Assembly: GCF_003086295.3 (NCBI RefSeq)
Contig: NC_092051.1
Coordinates: forward strand, 7,432,810 to 7,496,809
Source: Arachis hypogaea
Taxonomy: Eukaryota > Streptophyta > Magnoliopsida > Fabales > Fabaceae
Length of the DNA stretch: 64,000 bases
Direction of reading: 5' to 3'
Every line of letters starts with the position of its first letter. Position 1 is the stretch's first letter. Both the position numbers and the translations under genes were made by a program. The notes beneath the pieces were generated by a model, which saw nothing but the letters and a program-made list of their open reading frames with translations, had not been told where the DNA came from and searched no databases. Of this stretch, positions 21,930 to 34,371 are shown one piece after another.

Positions 21930-24900
21930 TTAGGTCCAAATCAAAATAATAATGAATTATTCTATTTAATATTTAAACAATAAATAAAATCATTCATATA
22001 TAAATCATATATAAAATAGCTAATGTAATTATAATTAATTATATATATGTATTAATCTACAAAATAAATTTAGAATTATAATTTTTTAACATCTTTTATT
22101 AGAATATATTTAGAATATTATATATATAATATCTAAGTATATTTTGAACTAATATTATATTTTTTATTTAGTTTAATATTAAATTAACTTCATCATTATA
22201 ATTATATTATATTCTTAGCCTATATATAAATAAGCAACTCGCATCAAACATTCATCATAACACATATAATACAACAACAACAAAGTTTATTCATAAGTTA
22301 TTATCATGAACTCTAACATCTTTAATTAAAAAACAACTATACATTATCTTAACCAATTTTAATTTATGTTACTAATAAGAATGTTGTAGTTATAATGTAT
22401 TAGCATTAATAACTAATAAGGATAACCATCTAATTTAAACTTTAAATAACATAGATATATATTTAAAAGAATGTATATACTTTGATCATCAGATAATTAT
22501 AAAAAAAAAAAGAGAAATAAATAAAGAAAATTAGGAAAAAGAGATGGTGATTCGAGGCAAGGGAGACAGAGCTGTCCCTACTGTATTGAAATATGAATGC
22601 AAAAGAAGAATATCACATATGGTAACATATTCTTGCGTGTTGCCTTGTTTGGTCTCCTTTACATATGGTCATGGCACACTATATCATGCTATGCTTCCAC
22701 AACTATATCTGCCAACCCTCTTTCTTTATATTAATTCATAAACACTAATTATTTTTAATTAACCTAAGATTCTTGGGATTACAACCTGTTCATATATATA
22801 ATGCATCACAATTAATTATATAAGTAGACAATAAAAATATTAAACAATATGAACAATGGATATATCGGATATTCAATTCACTAAGTGTGCTATTTTAATA
22901 TTAAGATTTAGGTGAGTAATTTATTTGGAGTGTAGTGTGTTTTACTTGAATTGGACCAATTTTAGATCTCATTATTCATATTATTCAAAAAAGTCATTGA
23001 TTACCTAGCATAACCCTTAATTAATTATCTGTAATGCATAAACATTGACATAAATACAGATCAGAATATGATACAATACAGAACACGTGAATACACAAAA
23101 TTTAAAATTTTATAAGATGCAAGAACACGGTATATATATAAAATATAAAGTATATAAAATAAATTTTTAACTATTTTTAATATTTTTTTAAATTATATAA
23201 AATATTTTAAATATTTTTTAATAAATAAAAATATATTATTTCTAAATTCATTTTAAGCATTCATATTAAGAATAAGGTTAGATATGTTGACACGTGATAG
23301 TATTTAAGTATATTCAAGCGTATATGAAAAATAATTTTTTATTTTTTATTAAGACATAGTTAAATACAACAAATACGTATATCAAACGAGTGTCAATAAA
23401 TGTCATGTCCAAAATGTGTTTGAGACACGAATACGATAATTTAGCTAAGTATCCGTAGTTTATAGCTAATTATAATGTGTAAGACTCTAGGCTACTTTTC
23501 CTATACACCTAATTGATTACATATATATAAATTATTCTAAAGTGATGATATATAATATATAAAGGTGCATGTACATGCATGGTTTATAGAATACATACCC
23601 TACGTACTTTATAATGATATTTAGGCACCTTATTTAATTTGGAAGAAGGAGTTAAGTAGGTTTGATTAGATTGTATGTTGTACGTAGATGATATATTATT
23701 ATTCTTGAATGAAAATGATGGTAAGTGATGATGATGAATGTGGATCGCACGTATGTGTGTAATGAGAATGCAGGGCATATTGGGGATATGGGGGTGGTTT
23801 TGGGATGGTGACTTACCATAAAAGCACAAATGCCACACAAAATAAAGATGATGTTGAGAGATACAAAAACATACCCTCTTTTAGAGAGAGAAAGAAAGAA
23901 ATGTGAAATGTGAAGTGGTAGGGTTATTGGTCTCCACATACAACAAATTAAAGGGTGGGGATATTGATTGTCAATAAATGCTTTTCTTACAGTAGCTTAG
24001 CTTCCTCTCTCTTCAATTCTTAATTACGTACATACATACCCCACACATGCCCATCAACACACTTTTCAATTATTCTATTAAACAAAAGTACACCAATATC
24101 GTACTAATTTTCCCCTAGTTTAAATCAAACTTCAATTAGTTGAATAATTAGTTCAATTGTTTGTTTAATTAATAAATATTAAAATTTAAATTTTAAATTA
24201 TATATATAATAATTTGTTAATTAATAATAAACTTTTAAATAAAATTTAAATTTATGACAAATTAATTTTTATTTATTAAATTAGAGAATATCATAAAAAA
24301 ATAAATTTTATGGTATTTATTTTTATTTAATTTATTTTTTATAGTTAATTTTAAATATTTAAAATTATTTACTTTTATATTTTTGAATTAAATATTAATT
24401 TTTATTTTTTTTGACAAATTAAATACTATTTTTTAAATACCGTAACAATTACCATATAAAAAACCAAAAAATTCACACGTTATTTTTATTAAGAATAAAT
24501 ATAAAAAATTAATTTTTAATTAATCAATATGAGTTAAATTTTTATTATAATTTTTTTAAATTTTATTTTGCATAAGATTTAGGATTAAATTAGAATTTAG
24601 AGTTTACAATTTAAAATTTAGAGAAAAGGACAAATCGATCACTAACTTTTTAGTCCGGGAACATTTAAGTCCTTGAACATATAAAATAGTAACACACATA
24701 TCGCTCATTTATTATTTGGATAGATCTGAATTTTACAAGGGGATTAGATACACGGTATATAACTATATATATAATGTAGTCAAAATAAATAACAGCAGTG
24801 CTGAAAGGTCGTATCCTAAGGGCGTGTTTGTGTGTGCATACTATAGGGGGCATCACTATATATGTTGGCACTCACCCCAACCAAACACAAACTTGGGCTC

Positions 24901-25747
24901 CACACACTCATTATCCTTCATACATATACATGTACATCAAAAATATTATTTATGTACTAAAATTAACTATTATATATTTATATATAAATATATATTATTT
25001 AATTTATTTTTATTATATATTCTATATTAATAATTAATTTTAATAATTGATTTTAATTTACAGTTAAAATGATTATTGCATATACATTATATACCTTTTT
25101 TGCAGACATCTTTCACATACACTATTTTGGGGACCGTTTTCATTATATCAACATATGTGAATGTGAGTGATATCATTACCCATCCTACATACCTATGTTC
25201 TGTATGACTTTTTCCTACACATATCTTTCTTCTTTCTTTTTAACAATTACTTGTTTCATTTATTACAATATTGTTAATTAAATAATTATTTCTATTAAAA
25301 CTAGTACTTTCAATGATTTTGTGAATACTATATGTTCAATGATGCATGGATTTATTAGGCTTTTAATAAATATATACAAGAAAAAAATATTGAGTATCCA
25401 ACATTTTTTTATTATAGTGATATGATTTTAAATATTTTATTTTAATTCTTTATTTATTATTTATGAAAAAAGCTAATGATATCATCATTTAGTTTGGAAT
25501 TTTCCAATGAAAGAAAGCAAAGATGTATCTGAAAATGGTATAGGTTCCTTCTATCAAGAAACACATCCTTAGCTTCTCCACTATGACACTATCCAAAGCA
25601 AATATATAAAAGAGAATAAGGGATCTAATGAGCAAAAAGCTGACGTGTGTATATATATATATAATCAAAAAGCCAATATTTATATCCAAATTAAATCACC
25701 CTCGCCTCATTTTGTTGGATATGCAAATTCTGTGTGTGTTGTGCATG
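21930..25747. other. Intergenic, no recognised gene
   Basis: Gene-free as far as I can tell. It holds an inverted family F MITE (about 22818-23016) and an AT-rich foldback near 24950-25080. 23040-23460 carries acacg-rich strings resembling those near 37081-37160. The overlapping frames at 23584-23939 and 24716-25037 have no known motif. Confidence 0.5.
22818..23016 (-). mobile_element. MITE family F, copy 2 (inverted)
   Basis: It matches 1019-1227 on the opposite strand: gtagacaataaaaatattaa at the left and ttacctagcataaccc at the right. The boundaries are approximate, and no clean target duplication was found. Confidence 0.55.
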
Positions 25748-26134
25748 GATATGGAGGTAGATGGTGTTAGACATGAATGTGGGATAATTTTTTTTGAACC
25801 ATAAAATAAAGAAATTGGACTGTCCAATTTCTTTGTTAAAAAAGTTATGAACACAAATCGGATGGTCCGATTTGTGTGGCAGAAAAAATTGGAGGGTCTG
25901 ATTTGTACTTTTAAAAAAATTTTTATTTTGAAAACAAAAATCGGATGGTCGGATTTCATTATTAATTTTTTTAATTGTTTAAAATACAAATTGGACAGTC
26001 CGATTTGTGTAATGCAATTTTTTTTTTATTTTTTAAACACAAATCGGAGGGTTCGATTTGCTCTTAACACTACAACTGCGTAAAGCACCCATATACTCTA
26101 TAACTGTGTCCTACACCATTCCTCTTTCCATATC
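25748..26134. mobile_element. Foldback element with six internal short palindromes
   Basis: The ends are imperfect inverted repeats (GATATGGAGGTAGATGGTGT on the left; the complement of the right reads GATATGGAAAGAGGAATGGTG). Between them lie six units of the form AAATYGGA-N3-TCYGATTT, centred near 25821, 25865, 25896, 25948, 25996 and 26050. Each is a palindrome or near-palindrome. There is no coding capacity, and no target duplication was found. Confidence 0.6.
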
Positions 26135-27938
26135 TAAATTAAAAAGTGCAATTGATCATATACTATAAAAAATTCAAATATTTTAGTAATTTTAATTTTT
26201 AATTTTAATTAATATATTATATATAATTTTTATAATTAAAATTCTTCCTATATATATTATATATACTTCTTTCCCATATCCATTCTTTTTTCTTTTCTTT
26301 GGCATATAAAATTTAGAAACTTTGACATTGATCCTCTAAATAAAAGTTAAAACATATACTAAAAGGGATCATGTTGACAAGAGAATTTACTTTTACTATG
26401 TCAACTTAATTTTCTAAGTATTATTAATTAAGAGCAAGAGTTAATTATTTGTAACATTTTGGTTAATCAATAGCATGCATCATATTAAGGATTATGCAGT
26501 TCTTTTTCTTTCTTTTTTTCTCCCCAAAGAGTAGACTTTTCACTTTCCAGCAACAATTCAAACCTAAGTGTTGATGGCATTTGGAAATTAAAGTTTATTT
26601 GCTACTACAATCACCACTTTATCTGAATGTGTCTTTGACGGTTTCATCCACTCATATTTTGACACATTTAACTGGTGAATACGTACCATGAGGATCTTCA
26701 GGGAAGAAAGCTGAGTAGTTATCATTTATCAATGCCAATAAAATCTAATGTCATTGCCCCACACCTATCTATTTCATCTCCATGCACATGCATATCCATA
26801 TCCATATATTCATACAATTCTGGATTTTTAGTTTATTTCAAAGACCCAAAATAAAAAAAGCTTCATGAATCATGACCCTTTTAATTTTTCCGTTGGGAAA
26901 CAGGATAATAATAAATTTCATGAATAGTATTGTTCAGGTAATAATTAACATCCACACAAAATTGTTATTATTATATGTTTAATTGTTTAATCACATCTGC
27001 TTGTTTTGATAAACATTCACACGGTCAATACAAAAAATAGTTATTCATAATTGGATATACGTATAAAATTATTTTATACACTGACAATATATTAAAATTA
27101 AATTTATTTTAAAAAATAAATCATAAATATTTATATAATATAGTTTGACACGCGATATAAATTGAAGCAACAAACATAGAGTACAAAGAGTGTACGTTGT
27201 ACAACTGCTACAATAATGCACATATGTACAGGATTACTGGGATCACAGAAAGTTTGAAGTTTGGACGCACATTTAATTTGATGATAAAATATATGAATAA
27301 AATATACGGTAAACCTAGCTGTCAATCTACGGCAGAATGATGAACCCACATTATATCATCCTATGAACAAAAAACATGAAAACAAATTAATTCAAATATA
27401 AATAACTACTACTTAGATTGCTTTATCATATATATATGATCATTATTTAGGCATATAATCAATTAGCTAGTGTGAGTTATATGCTTTTGCCAAAGATAGA
27501 AATCATCATATCATGCCTTGTATAATATAATAATAATCAGCAACTTAATATATATAAGAGGAGGGTCTAGAGCCAAGAAATTAAAGGGAACAAAGAAAAA
27601 AAGAGAAGGGAGCTAGGGCCTTATATATATGATTAATTGATAATATATATGTCTGTGTGATATGTTTTTTTTTAATCCAAAATCTACATATAACCAACAT
27701 CTTTACTAAAAAATTAATCTATGAAACTAAAGCATATATATATATATGAATGATTTTATGCTTAATACTAATGAATTAACTAATGTTCCATCAGAAAGGA
27801 ATAAGAAATTGGAACATTTATATATATATTAGTTCTGAAATTGGAAGGCATCATGATCATGACCATATATATATATATATAATTAATAAATTAATCCCCA
27901 ATAATATATGATTAATTCACATATATAATAAAAAGTAA
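26135..27938. other. Intergenic, 3' side of the WIP gene
   Basis: AT-rich with many short TA runs, and no exon-like sequence. The part just below 27939 must hold the 3' UTR and poly-A site of the WIP gene; I cannot fix its end. Confidence 0.5.
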
Positions 27939-29626
27939 TTATTGGGTGGATTCATGATCTTGCTCTACTTCAGAAGCAGGATCATCATCTTCTTCAAAAC
28001 CATCAATGCCATAAGCTGCATGGCCAGAGCCAAAAGCTTTAATGTGATCCTTAAGGGATCTCTTGTGCTTGAAATCAGAACCACAAATACAATACCAAAG
28101 CTTGCCACAGTTCTTCTCATGGGTTCTCCAATCACCCCTAACAGCAAAGGCCTTGCCACATTTCCTGCACATGAAAGGCTTAATCCCATGCTTCCTCTTG
28201 TAATGTGTTTGCAGTGTTCTAAAGTCCTTCAATGGCTTTGATCTTGGGTGGTCAATGTTGTTCCTACACCCTGGTGCACAACAATAGCATGGTAACCTTA
28301 ACATCCCTGTTGGTTGAGTTCCCCTTAGAGATTCTGGTCCTTTTCTATATTGCGATCCATGCCCCCACATATGCATCTGATTTTACAATTCAAATACTAC
28401 TACTTATTAATTAATTAGGATCATAAACAAAACAAATTCAACTAACATACATGAAGAACTCAAATGGACATATATAATTAGTTTCTTTTCTTTTTCTAGG
28501 AATATAATTATATGTATATTGAAGGAGGTTCATTAGTAGGATCCAAAAGATTTGTTTGAAAAAGGGAGGATATGTGTTTCGTACAAATTATAATGAGTAT
28601 GTTGTTGTTTCCAAGTTTGTATGAAACATGTGTATCTGCAATGGAAAAAGGAGAAGGGGTGATGAGATTATTGGAGCGAATTGAAGAAGGAAGAATTGAA
28701 AGAAAGATGAGAGAGGTATACATATACACATACACATACACATACATACATATATATAGATAGTTATGTATGTGTTTATGGATTAAGAGAAAAGGAAGGA
28801 AAGGGCTACACTATACAAAGAGAAACTATGAATTATGAAGTAGTTGTGTGACATCATTGATTTTATCTGATCTGGAAGAAGAAGAAGAAGAAGAAGAATA
28901 GTAAGGAATGAAGTAAAGTAGTGCAGAAGCTAAGGAAGCGATCCAGCCATGCAAAAAATGAAAGGTGAAATTGAAGTGAAGAAAGAGAAAAATAAAGAAA
29001 TTGATGTGAAGTACCTGCATGTTGTTGTATCTGTTGAAGGTTTTGCAGCAAACAGGGCAAGAAAACTGGGTAGGACCAATCAGAATCTGAGATGGGGTTG
29101 GGATCCAGTACTGTCCCTTGTTCACCTTGTTCCCCGTCGAACCACCGCCTCCGGAATCCTCGCCTCCTCCGCCGTGCTCCTTCTCGGAGAGCACGGATGC
29201 CATCTCCGCAGCGCTAGGGCTAGGAAGCCCTATGTGCAGTGCAACCGTCACAGTAGTAGCATCAGCAGCATCCGCATCAGCATCAGCATCGTCAGGGTCG
29301 GCGTCGTCTTCTTCGTCGAAATCCATGGAAGTGGTGCTGCAAGAAGGGTGGTGGTTGGTGTCGGGCCTTGCGGGACTGAGAGTGAGAAGCGGAAGCTCTT
29401 CCCTGAGAGGAGGGGAAGGAGGTGAAGTAGTAGATGAGGAGGAATAAGAGAAAGGTGCAGAAGCAGTAGTAGTGTGATGGTGGTGGTAATAATAAGGGAA
29501 ATAACGGTGGTTGAATTGGAAAAAGGGCGGTGGTGCTGGTGTTGGAGGTGAGGAGAAGGAAGAAGAGGAAGAAGAAGAGGAAGAGGAGAAGAAGAGATTG
29601 GAGTAAGAAGAGTTGTTGTTAGCCAT
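27939..29626 (-). CDS. WIP-family C2H2 zinc-finger transcription factor
   Basis: Nuclear transcription factor of the plant WIP group (TT1, NTT/WIP2, WIP3-6), which controls cell fate in seed coat, transmitting tract and root tip. Two exons: 29626-29015 (204 codons, from ATG) and 28376-27939 (145 codons plus TAA). A 638-bp GT-AG intron in phase 0 separates them. The 349-aa protein has a Ser-, His- and Asp/Ala-rich N-terminus and an LHIGL segment typical of the group. The signature WIP tripeptide is at residues 174-176 ([13 protein letters not shown]). The first finger (C190, C193, H206, H210) is split by the intron, and three further fingers follow, the family's standard set. The C-terminus ([14 protein letters not shown]) suggests the NTT/WIP2-WIP4-WIP5 subgroup, but subgroup assignment is from memory. 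The conserved half is intact, so the gene is probably functional. Confidence 0.93.
28863..28897. repeat. GAA-rich microsatellite in the WIP intron
   Basis: A run of GAA triplets (about 28876-28897), close to the 5' splice site of the intron (minus strand TTC repeats). It may vary in length between accessions. Confidence 0.7.
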
Positions 29627-29687
29627 GGATGGATGAATAAAGAAGGAGGAAGAAAGAAAGTAAAAGGGAACAGTTGAGTGGGAATGC

Positions 29688-29696
29688 TTTTATAGA
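29688..29696 (-). promoter_or_regulatory. TATA box of the WIP gene
   Basis: Minus-strand CTATAAAAG lies 62 bp upstream of the start codon. A CT dinucleotide tract (29694-29712, GA on the plus strand) lies immediately upstream. A start about 30 bp downstream would give a 5' UTR of only about 35 nt. Confidence 0.6.
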
Positions 29697-29819
29697 GAGA
29701 GAGAGAGAGAGAAGAGATTGCGGTGATGATTGTGAAGAGTGTGAGAAGCGTGAACCTGGCATACCCAGCAATGAGCCATCCAACCACCACGGACTAAACG
29801 GGACAAACTGGGATATCAA

Positions 29820-31401
29820 AACCCACCTTTTTCATTTTCTATTCTTTTTTAAATTACATCTATGCCACACCAATATCATTTTTTATACATGCCAACCAAA
29901 TATTATTATTTTTAACTTATTATTTATACATCTTCAAAAATTTTATATAAAAAAATATATAATTTATAGTTATATTTATTAAAATTTGTATATATAAATT
30001 GTATCTATATTTTTTAAAATATACACATATAAATTAATTAAATTTATTTATGTTAGTCAAATAATAATAAAAAATACTAAAAATTGTTATCTTTTTTATA
30101 CTACGTATTTACAGAAAAAATTATTTATGTTATTATAAATATATTTAATTAATTATTTATCTTAATTTAATAAAATTTATTCATTGAAGATAATTTAATA
30201 TTTGTGTTAGTCAAATAATAACAAAAAATACTAAAAATTGTTATCTTTTGAGAATTTCTTTTTTTATACTACGTATTTACAAAAAAAAATTAATTAATTA
30301 TTTCTCTTATTCTATTTGATTATTTTTCAATAAACTATTTAATAATTATTCTGATAATAATTCGTTTATTCGTTAGTTAATGTGTTTTGTATTAACAAAA
30401 ATTTTCGTAAATAATAACTTCAGATTAATTAATATATTTTTAGAATAAGTTATTTTATGATAAATTAAATGTTAATTAATTAATAAAGCATAAAAATAGA
30501 TAAATAAATATATATCTAATATATTATTATTAGATCAGGGTAAAGTAAGAATGGCAAATAAATTAACTTTTTTATGGATAAATTTATATGCATTTACACA
30601 ATTTCTACATGCTCGCTAAGCATATTTTCTTATCGTTATCAATCATTTAAAAAACCTAACATACATATATTAAAAATTTTCATCCAGCTTTAGCATTTCT
30701 TTTCTCTCCTCTTTCTTCTTTCTTCTTTTCACTCTAAGGCCAGTTTGGAAAAATAATTTAATTAAACTACTTTTAAAAAAATAACTTAAGTAATAAATGA
30801 CTATATTAAAAGTAATTTATAAATAAGTTATTTTGTGTTTAAATTTTTAGTTTTAAAAGTGTTTATTTTATAAAAATATGATATAAAGTAATAGTATTAT
30901 GAGAGAAGTCATTTTTTTAACTTCTCTATAAGTTCATAAATAGCTTCTTAGAAAACTGCAATTTGGTTTTGAAAATTGCACCAAATACTAATACTACTAT
31001 TTTTCATAAGTCAAAAGCTAAAAAAAGTTACTTTTAAAACTTTCCAAACAGACCCTAAATATTGTTAAACCTCACTATTTCATTTTCTTTCTCTTAATTA
31101 GCTGTAATTCTATCATTTTCTTCTTTTCCTTTTCCGTTTTTTTTTTTTGTGATTTTCCATTTCAATACAAGATGAATTTTTTAATAAAATAAATTTAATA
31201 TCTTTTGTAATTTATAATAGATGTTAGGCTATTTATAAATATAACTTTTCTTCCTCATAAAAAAAAAATTTCTTATTACATACTAGCGCCCAACACTATT
31301 GGCTCGTATATATCATTATAATTATTAAATATCAACATTATTTACACATTCAAAAAGTATATGAAGTTATAAAATTATCAGGTTATTAAACTCATTCCTT
31401 T

Positions 31402-31418
<17 letters not shown>
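29820..31418. other. AT-rich intergenic DNA
   Basis: No gene. Two local segments near 30050-30100 and 30215-30275 repeat the same text (gttagtcaaataataa...aaaattgttatctttt), a short tandem-type duplication. Contains the hAT-like element 30738-31055. Confidence 0.5.
30738..31055. mobile_element. hAT-like MITE family E, copy 2
   Basis: The left end GGCCAGTTTGG and the right end CCAAACAGACCC are inverted repeats. The interior matches 1729-2060 in its aaaagtaa/ttactttt blocks. Confidence 0.6.
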
Positions 31419-31423
<5 letters not shown>

Positions 31424-31432
<9 letters not shown>

Positions 31433-31802
31433 ACTGGATGTCTTCAGTACGGGTTGAGAGATGGATCGGAAATTTGCGAGTCGAGGCGGATGTCGGATTA
31501 TTTGACTGCAGCAATAGGGGGTGGTACTTGTAAAGACACTTCGACACTCAAGTTAGAATGGATCTGAGAGATATAAGGTGTGTAGAGTAAATGAATTTTC
31601 TGAGCCCCCTTTATATAGGTAATAATAATTATCTTATTTTATCTTATTTGGTTGAGATAAGGGAGATATTTGAATTTGATTGTTGGTTAAAAGTTCTAGT
31701 AGGCCAATTTCAAACCTTCTGGAAGAGTGATGCGGGTCAGACCCGAATAAACGAGTTTGAAGACCGTTCTGAGCGTGGGATCCGTGAGCCGGATCTGTAA
31801 CA
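31424..31802 (-). mobile_element. Solo LTR, gypsy-like (379 bp, 5-bp TSD)
   Basis: The segment starts TGTG and ends AACA, and is flanked by atatg on both sides (31419-31423 and 31803-31807). Read on the minus strand it has a TATA box (CCTATATAAAGG, 31619-31608). A region of the type cttgagtgtcgaagtgtctt follows, typical in my memory of legume gypsy LTR 3' halves. Its base composition is less AT-rich than the surroundings. No internal region or second LTR is present. The left duplication abuts a TA/TG repeat, so a chance match is possible. Confidence 0.7.
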
Positions 31803-31807
31803 ATATG

Positions 31808-33421
31808 TTACTTTACAATTTCAATAGTATCTTATGACAATTAAAATATGATTTTTATCAATTTATAATTGTATGGCTCTCAATAATGTAATTATTTTTC
31901 AATTATCAAAACAAACAGCTGTAAAACCTAAATAAATGATCTCAAATTAGATCAACTCATCACTATATAGAACCTAGTTAAACACTCATGTGTTACTAGT
32001 TTTTCTATTTTTATTCCTTTTAATTTTATCCATTAAAAGAAAAACAAATATTGATATGAGAAGGCGAATTAGTCTCAATTACTTTCTTAGTTTTTAAAAG
32101 TCCATCATTATACTCTAGACAATTTCCTCATTTCCTGATTAATATTTCCACTAACATAGAAACATATAGGTTTTCTTCAAAGCCAGATTTGTCAATTTTT
32201 GCACTGTTTGGAAAAAGAATGTAATTATTAACTATTTTCTCTACTTGGGTAACTTGGTTATGGCTTATTAATTCTTTACTATTGCTCTCTTTAGAATTGT
32301 ATGTAAAGCAAATGCTACTATATATATTATTATTATCCTCAATAAAACAGAAAGAAAATTGATGACAAAAGCTCTCTTTGCTTTTTCTTTTTATCCCTGT
32401 CGGGGGAGAGAGAGAGATTATTACAAAACTCAATCAATGTATCTTTTAACTTAAAGGAGCGTTATGCGCTCCTCAAAAATCAAATTTCTGTTTAGACTTT
32501 AATTTCGAGTATTGTATTTTATTTATTCATACATATATTTTACTTTCTTTACTCAAAGATAACCTTCTTTTTAAGCCAATGAGTTATAGCTCAAATGGCA
32601 TAGTCTTCCCATATTCAATTAAGAAATTGTGAGTTCGAGTCTCCTATCTTTGGTAAAAAAAAAAAAAGATAACCTTCTTTTTTAAGAAAACAAATCATAT
32701 AGAAAATTAAAGTTGTAGGAATGTAATTGAGCAGTGGGAGTGAAAAACTGCCTAATTTGACAAATTAATATTTAAGGAAAAAGTTAGTTAATTATGTTAA
32801 AGTTATTAATAGAAAAATATTTAAGATGAATAGCCTTTTTTAATTATTTTAAAATATACAATAATTACACCTACAAATATTATTTGTAAAGTAAGATTCA
32901 AACTCTCAATACTTACTTAAACAGACAAGTAATTATATAAATTAACAATTTAATCAATTTAAACAGATCTAATTGTCTAGTTGATGAGAGGCAGAGGCTA
33001 CTTCTAAAACATAATTATTTTTTGATAATAACGTAATTATCTTCGTATAAAATTAATAATTAAAAATTATTAAATAATTTAATATAGTTTAAAATTTAAC
33101 AATTTGTAATTATCAACTTTATTTAAAGGCAATTATATCTGAATTTTTACCTTTATTTTTGGTATCTATGTTAGGTCATGAATGAATTATATATAAGTCA
33201 ATTAATAGCTAATATATTCCTCTTTTATTATAGTTAGTTTCACAAGTTGCAAACATATATATCACTTTTGTCACCCATTTCTCGTAGCACACAGGCCAAT
33301 ATAGTCAAGGAACAAATTTATGTAATAATTCAATATAAATTATTTGTCTAAATAATTTAGATAATATGCATATAAAATAACTATATGTGGTAATTTTACA
33401 CAAGTAAGAAAAATAATGTCT
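31808..33421. other. Intergenic, no recognised gene
   Basis: A 101-codon frame at 32128-32433 (minus) has no known motif. Contains the SINE at 32576-32664. Confidence 0.5.
32576..32664 (+). mobile_element. Short tRNA-only SINE, family I (long TSD)
   Basis: Body of about 75 bp with the A-box region TTATAGCTCAAATGGCATAG, the B box GAGTTCGAGTCTC and a poly-A tail. Flanking direct repeats of about 21 bp (32555-32575 and 32665-32686) differ by a single T. With the copy at 20193-20282 this defines a real, mobilised family. Confidence 0.85.
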
Positions 33422-33430
33422 ATTATAATT

Positions 33431-34362
33431 AGTGACGGATCCAAAAATTTATTGTTAAGGGAGCAAAAATAATATATATTATTATCAAAAGATATATTAA
33501 TTCAAATTTAATAAAATAAAAGTGCATATTAATTATTCGAATACAAAAAAAATTAAAAATTATATTAGCCGTTAAATTTTTTTCTTCAAATCTTGAAGGT
33601 ACTTCTCTTTTTATTTTTATATTTTGAAAATGTTAAATAATTGTTTCATTATTAATTTAATTGAATGTCTTTCTCTATATATAACCAAACAATCATTATT
33701 ATTTTAAAATATTTTTTTATTATTATTTTTAAAAACAAAAAATATATTCTAAATTAATAAATTAATCAATTGACTTTAGAAATTTATATGAAATATAATT
33801 ACATATAATAAAATAAAATAAAAGATAAACAAATAAATAATAAGGATCACTAAATTGAGAATAAAATAAAATATATAAATTCATGAAAAGAATAAAAAAT
33901 TAGATTAATACCTAAACTATAATTACTTGAATTAAAATTTGCAATTGAAAATATCAAAAAAAGAAACAATAAAATTGAAAGATACATAGAGTCATAAAGA
34001 AGTATATAAAAAAATAGAGAATTTAAAATTTACCTTTTTGATGAAAAGAAGATAACCACTAAACAAAGAATAGAAAAAAAAAGGTTGAAAATATGAAACT
34101 AAGAAAAGGGTTTAAGAGAATAAAGAAGTGGTGACGGCTGAGATTTGAGAATAGGAGAAGATTAAATTTGATTAGATTAACTAATAGTTAAAATAATTAA
34201 AAAAAATAAAGTAGATTTGGGACTTTAAATAATTGGACTTAATTTATTTATAGTGGTGTCATTTAAACTTTAAAATGAAAATATATATATATATATAAAA
34301 AAAAAAGTAAAATCAGAGTGGGGGCAAGTGTTGCCCTCCTGTCCTATGTAAGTCTGCCCCTA
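33431..34362. mobile_element. Non-autonomous DNA transposon (932 bp, perfect 9-bp TSD)
   Basis: Perfect duplication attataatt at 33422-33430 and 34363-34371. The ends are weakly inverted (AGTGACGGATCC; complement of the right TAGGGGCAGACTTAC). The right subterminal part is GGGGCAAG-rich, and the interior is AT-rich without a transposase frame. Confidence 0.7.
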
Positions 34363-34371
34363 ATTATAATT

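Noticed and set aside
28949..29447. Plus-strand frames of 109-158 codons opposite WIP exon 1
   Set aside because: They are antisense shadows of a real, conserved coding exon.
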